From NCBI GenBank assembly GCA_000168995.1, contig AAUX01000001.1:1178001-1242000 (forward strand): a DNA stretch of 64,000 nt, in the 5' to 3' direction. The position numbers were made by a program, and so were the translations under genes. The notes beneath the pieces are model-generated. The model worked only from the letters and a program-made list of their open reading frames with translations, had not been told where the DNA came from and searched no databases. Of the stretch, positions 61,072 to 64,000 are shown one piece after another. Numbering within the stretch: position 1 is the first letter of the stretch; the number at the start of each line of letters is the position of its first letter. This stretch comes from Methylophilales bacterium HTCC2181 (GTDB taxonomy: Bacteria > Pseudomonadota > Gammaproteobacteria > Burkholderiales > Methylophilaceae).

Positions 61072-61284
61072 ATGGACATGACACAAGTATTTAAGTTTAT
61101 CGTTATATTTATTTTATTATTGATTCTTCTTTCACTCACCAAGGGATTTCATTTTTTAATGAAAGACAGAGATCAATCGAAAAAGATGGTCGTTACTTTG
61201 AGTATAAGGATTGGCTTGTCTGTATTTTTATTTATCCTTATGTTTTTTGGATATTATATGGGTTGGGTCACACCAAACCTTTAA
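61072..61284 (+). CDS. DUF2909 twin-transmembrane protein
   Basis: Small membrane protein of unknown function found in betaproteobacterial cox clusters. I choose ATG 61072 (AGGG ribosome site 6-8 bp upstream) rather than the earlier GTG. The 70-aa product has two transmembrane helices (about 6-24 and 42-65) around a short charged loop (KDRDQSKK). Divergent from SURF1, and it ends at a bidirectional terminator facing ctaE. Confidence 0.8.
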   Translation: MDMTQVFKFIVIFILLLILLSLTKGFHFLMKDRDQSKKMVVTLSIRIGLSVFLFILMFFGYYMGWVTPNL

Positions 61285-61286
61285 TC

Positions 61287-61314
61287 AAAAAACGCTACCT
61301 CGGTAGCGTTTTTT
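61287..61314. terminator. Bidirectional terminator between DUF2909 gene and ctaE
   Basis: AACGCTACC (61291-61299) and GGTAGCGTT (61302-61310) form a perfect stem with a 2-nt loop core, extended by AAAA/TTTT. The poly-A and poly-T flanks make it work on both strands. It separates the convergent DUF2909 gene and ctaE. Confidence 0.88.
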
Positions 61315-61319
61315 AAATA

Positions 61320-62219
61320 TTAAATCCAGTATACAAAAATAAACAAGCCCAACCAGACAACATCAACAAAATGCCAGTACCACGCAACAGCTTCAAATGC
61401 AAAATGATCTTTTTTGCTAAAATGACCTTTCAGTGATCTAAACATAATAACCGCTAACATGATGGCGCCCATAGTTACATGGAATCCATGAAAACCAGTG
61501 AGTAAATAAAAAGTGGATCCATAAATACCTGAGTTAGGAGTAATTCCTAAATCATTAATGGCATGCATATATTCTTCGGCTTGGAAAAAAACAAATATAA
61601 AGCCCAATGCTACAGTTGCGAATAGCCAAAATACCAGCGCCTTTCTTTTTCTTTCTTTAAGAGCCCAGTGAGCAATAGTTACCGTTACCCCACTTAACAG
61701 GAGAAGGGCGGTATTTACTGCTGGTATTCCAAATGCAGGAATTACCTCAGTGAATTGACTAAATGCTTGGCCGCCACCCAATGCATTTGATGGATCAGGC
61801 ATTACGTTCGTGGGCCATACGGCTTGAAACGATGACCAAAGGAACTCATGGGTTCCATTAACTCCTCCATTACCTTCACCGCTTAACCATGGAATCGAAT
61901 ACATTCTTGCATAAAAAAGTGCTCCAAAAAAGGCAGCAAAAAACATTACCTCAGACAGAATAAACCAACCCATACCCATACGAAAACTCACATCTACTTG
62001 TTTATTGTAGTTTCCAGCCCTACTTTCTGAGATAACATCTGAAAACCAACCAACAAACATATAGATTAGAGCTAAAATACCCAACCCGAAGACATAATTA
62101 GCCCCTGCTGAATGATTAAAAAGCATTGCCGACCCAAGAAAAAAGGTGAATACAGACAACGTAGCGACGATTGGCCACTTACTTCCATGAGGAACATAAT
62201 AAAGATCTTTGCTTGCCAT
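61320..62219 (-). CDS. ctaE: Cytochrome c oxidase subunit III
   Basis: Seven-helix subunit of the aa3-type oxidase. The 299-aa protein shows FFLGSAMLF, MGMGWFILSEVMFFAAFFGALFYAR start, GFHGFHVTMGAI and AVAWYWHFVDVVWLGLF, all typical of subunit III. Follows ctaG by 29 bp. Confidence 0.96.
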   Translation of the reverse strand: MASKDLYYVPHGSKWPIVATLSVFTFFLGSAMLFNHSAGANYVFGLGILALIYMFVGWFSDVISESRAGNYNKQVDVSFRMGMGWFILSEVMFFAAFFGALFYARMYSIPWLSGEGNGGVNGTHEFLWSSFQAVWPTNVMPDPSNALGGGQAFSQFTEVIPAFGIPAVNTALLLLSGVTVTIAHWALKERKRKALVFWLFATVALGFIFVFFQAEEYMHAINDLGITPNSGIYGSTFYLLTGFHGFHVTMGAIMLAVIMFRSLKGHFSKKDHFAFEAVAWYWHFVDVVWLGLFIFVYWI

Positions 62220-62248
62220 AATATACTTCCTATCCTAAAAAAAATTAA

Positions 62249-62782
62249 TTACGAGTCGCCCGGTAGGGTCCTAAAAAAAGTATATGACAATGTTATATCA
62301 TCTACTCCATCAGGCAGATCCTTGTCGACTTCAAACCTTACAAGCATTTCTTTTGTCTCACCAGCTTTTAAGAGCTGATTTACAAAACAAAAACATTCTG
62401 ACTTCATAAAATATAGCGAAGCCACAGATGGTGAAACACTTGGTATTGCTTGCCCTACTACGTCTTCAAAGTATTTGTTATGCACAATGTAGGTGGCCTC
62501 ATAAAAGTTACCGGGCTGAACTTGCATATTTCGCTCTTTCGGCTTTAGCGTCCAAGGCAGATCGCCATTTATATTGGCATCAAATCGAACCTTTACCCAT
62601 CGGTCTGATGAATATTGTTTCTGATTTACATTTTCCACCACTCTTTGTGTTTTTCCATTAATTCCCGTTAATTTACAAAAAACGTCATACAGAGGAACCA
62701 ATGCATATCCAAATCCGAACATCACAACAGTAAAAAAAAATAAACTTAAGGTTGTTTTCTTTATTTTCTTTTTATCAAACAT
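62249..62782 (-). CDS. ctaG: Cytochrome c oxidase assembly protein CtaG (Cox11)
   Basis: Copper chaperone that loads CuB of subunit I. The 177-aa protein has one N-terminal helix (about 9-28), the YDVFCKLTGINGKTQ motif and the copper-binding KSECFCFVNQ (CFCF) motif. Its ATG directly follows the stop of the 40-aa gene. Confidence 0.95.
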   Translation of the reverse strand: MFDKKKIKKTTLSLFFFTVVMFGFGYALVPLYDVFCKLTGINGKTQRVVENVNQKQYSSDRWVKVRFDANINGDLPWTLKPKERNMQVQPGNFYEATYIVHNKYFEDVVGQAIPSVSPSVASLYFMKSECFCFVNQLLKAGETKEMLVRFEVDKDLPDGVDDITLSYTFFRTLPGDS

Positions 62783-62905
62783 TTAAACAAAATGCTGGTA
62801 AAAGAAAAAAAATATATAAACTGACCCTGCAACCACCCCGATGATTGTCGCCAATCTTTTATTTTTACTTTTCAGGTCTTTAGCCTTTGTAACAATCTTT
62901 ACCAT
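62783..62905 (-). CDS. 40-aa cytochrome oxidase small assembly-type protein
   Basis: A tiny ORF between ctaD and ctaG: basic N-terminus (MVKIVTKAKDLKSKNKR) followed by one hydrophobic helix (about 18-37) and FYQHFV. Its stop TAA touches the ctaG ATG. Small one-helix proteins of this shape and position are annotated as cytochrome oxidase small assembly proteins in betaproteobacteria. Confidence 0.75.
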   Translation of the reverse strand: MVKIVTKAKDLKSKNKRLATIIGVVAGSVYIFFFFYQHFV

Positions 62906-62920
62906 TAAATTAATGGCCAA

Positions 62921-64000
62921 TTAGTGCTCGAGCATTGCTTTAGTTAGCCTAGGCGGCGTTTCAAAAGTATGATGCGGAGCAGGAGAAGGGACTGACCATT
63001 CCAAACCTTTCGCACCTTCCCAAGAAAGAGCCTTTGCTTTTTTACCACCCAGCGCGCACTTGATAACAATATAGACAAATAATAACTGAGTTAATCCGTA
63101 TGCAAAGCCACCTATACTTGAAATCATATTGAAATCAGCAAATTGAATATTATAATCAGGGATTCTCCTAGGCATTCCTGCTAAACCAAGGAAATGCTGA
63201 GGGAAGAATAAAACATTCGCTGTGATAGTTGATAACCAGAAATGTATTTTTCCAAGTTTTTCGTCGTACATATGACCAGTCCATTTAGGAAGCCAGTAAT
63301 ATACTGCAGCCATAAGTGAGAAAACTGCACCAGTTAACAGAACGTAATGAAAGTGGGCAACAACGAAATAAGTATCGTGGTATTGGAAATCTACCGGTGT
63401 TATACCAAGCATAAGTCCAGAAAAACCACCAATAGTAAACAAAATAACAAATGCTATTGAAAATAGCATTGGCGTCTCAAATGTCATAGCCCCTTTCCAC
63501 ATAGTTGCCATCCAGTTAAATACTTTAACTCCTGTTGGTACCGCAATAAGCATGGTCGCATACATAAAAAATAATTCCCCCTTGACAGGAAGACCAACAG
63601 TAAACATATGGTGGGCCCAAACAAAAAACGATAAAATCGCAATTGAGGCTGTTGCATAAACCATTGAAGCGTAACCAAATAATGGCTTTCTAGCAAAGGC
63701 AGGAATGATTTGTGACACTATTCCAAAGGCTGGTAGGGCTAAAATATAGACTTCTGGGTGGCCAAAGAACCAAAATATATGTTGAAATAAAACTGGGTCA
63801 CCTCCTCCGGCCGCATTAAAGAAGCTGGTTCCAAAATACTTATCAGTCAGCAACATTGTTACTCCACCGGCGAGAACAGGCAGAGAAGCTACCAATAGGA
63901 AAGAAGTGATCACCCATGTCCAAACAAATAAAGGCATTTTCATCAAAGTCATGCCAGGGGCCCGCATATTAAATACCGTTACGATAATATTGATCGCTCC
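62921..64000 (-). CDS. ctaD: Cytochrome c oxidase subunit I (5' end outside window)
   Basis: Catalytic subunit with haem a, haem a3 and CuB. Only the C-terminal 359 residues are inside; the frame runs through the right edge, where [18 protein letters not shown] precedes the first visible methionine. Visible ligands: CuB His and Tyr region in [25 protein letters not shown] (two His), and [13 protein letters not shown] (a3 and a haem ligands). Nearest upstream gene is presumably ctaC, off the window. Confidence 0.97.
   Translation of the reverse strand, partial: GAINIIVTVFNMRAPGMTLMKMPLFVWTWVITSFLLVASLPVLAGGVTMLLTDKYFGTSFFNAAGGGDPVLFQHIFWFFGHPEVYILALPAFGIVSQIIPAFARKPLFGYASMVYATASIAILSFFVWAHHMFTVGLPVKGELFFMYATMLIAVPTGVKVFNWMATMWKGAMTFETPMLFSIAFVILFTIGGFSGLMLGITPVDFQYHDTYFVVAHFHYVLLTGAVFSLMAAVYYWLPKWTGHMYDEKLGKIHFWLSTITANVLFFPQHFLGLAGMPRRIPDYNIQFADFNMISSIGGFAYGLTQLLFVYIVIKCALGGKKAKALSWEGAKGLEWSVPSPAPHHTFETPPRLTKAMLEH

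Overview
The window is a compact, AT-rich, gene-dense chromosomal stretch of core metabolism from a free-living Gram-negative bacterium. Gene content and order point to a streamlined betaproteobacterium. The supporting blocks are lptD-surA-pdxA-rsmA, lspA-ileS-ribF-murJ with divergent rpsT, coaE-zapD-yacG, cysS/ppiA-ppiB-lpxH, a Cox cluster with DUF2909 and the 40-aa Cox protein, and a giant DUF3683 flavin/Fe-S oxidoreductase. I infer a small-genome Methylophilales lineage (OM43/Methylopumilus-like), but no methanol-oxidation gene lies in the window to prove it. I see no rRNA, tRNA, CRISPR array, insertion sequence or prophage. No stretch over 300 bp lacks a gene. The first 123 bp hold only the upstream region of lptD.

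Layout: 0.1-12 kb (+) carries envelope assembly (lptD, surA, lptE), pdxA, rsmA, adk, leuS, holA, proA and nadD. 12-16.5 kb (-) is a biotin operon bioB-F-H-C-D. 16.5-23 kb holds trmL, gpsA, an SH3 protein, secB, grxC, a rhodanese, gpmI, envC and yjbQ. 23-26 kb (-) pairs a DUF2946 protein with a probable copper TonB receptor. 26-31.8 kb is lspA-ileS-ribF-murJ against rpsT. 31.9-36.3 kb (-) is rplU-rpmA-obgE-proB-purE-purK. 36.5-46 kb holds ispB, coaE-zapD-yacG, a PCuAC copper chaperone, argJ-mutT/thiE, cysS, two cyclophilins, lpxH and ribH-nusB. 46-50.6 kb has an OFA-family transporter divergent from phoB-phoR plus a lipoprotein gene, with a clear Pho box. 50.6-57 kb has the DUF3683 oxidoreductase, hemJ, a PfkB kinase, apaH and a cytochrome c. 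57-64 kb is the aa3 cytochrome oxidase cluster (ctaB, ctaA, tlpA-like, SCO-like, SURF1, DUF2909, ctaE, ctaG, a 40-aa protein, ctaD), running off the right edge.

The genes mostly form tight operons with ATGA/TAATG-type overlaps. Many convergent pairs also overlap at their 3' ends. Copper handling recurs: TonB receptor with DUF2946, PCuAC chaperone, CtaG and SCO-like protein, all plausibly feeding the oxidase. I did not find a clearly new multi-gene system. The best leads are two genes with no ATG/GTG/TTG start that fits homology (lpxH, mutT/thiE), an unrecognised lipoprotein coupled to phoR under a three-repeat Pho box, a candidate biotin operator, and a 20-bp palindrome between cysS and ppiA.
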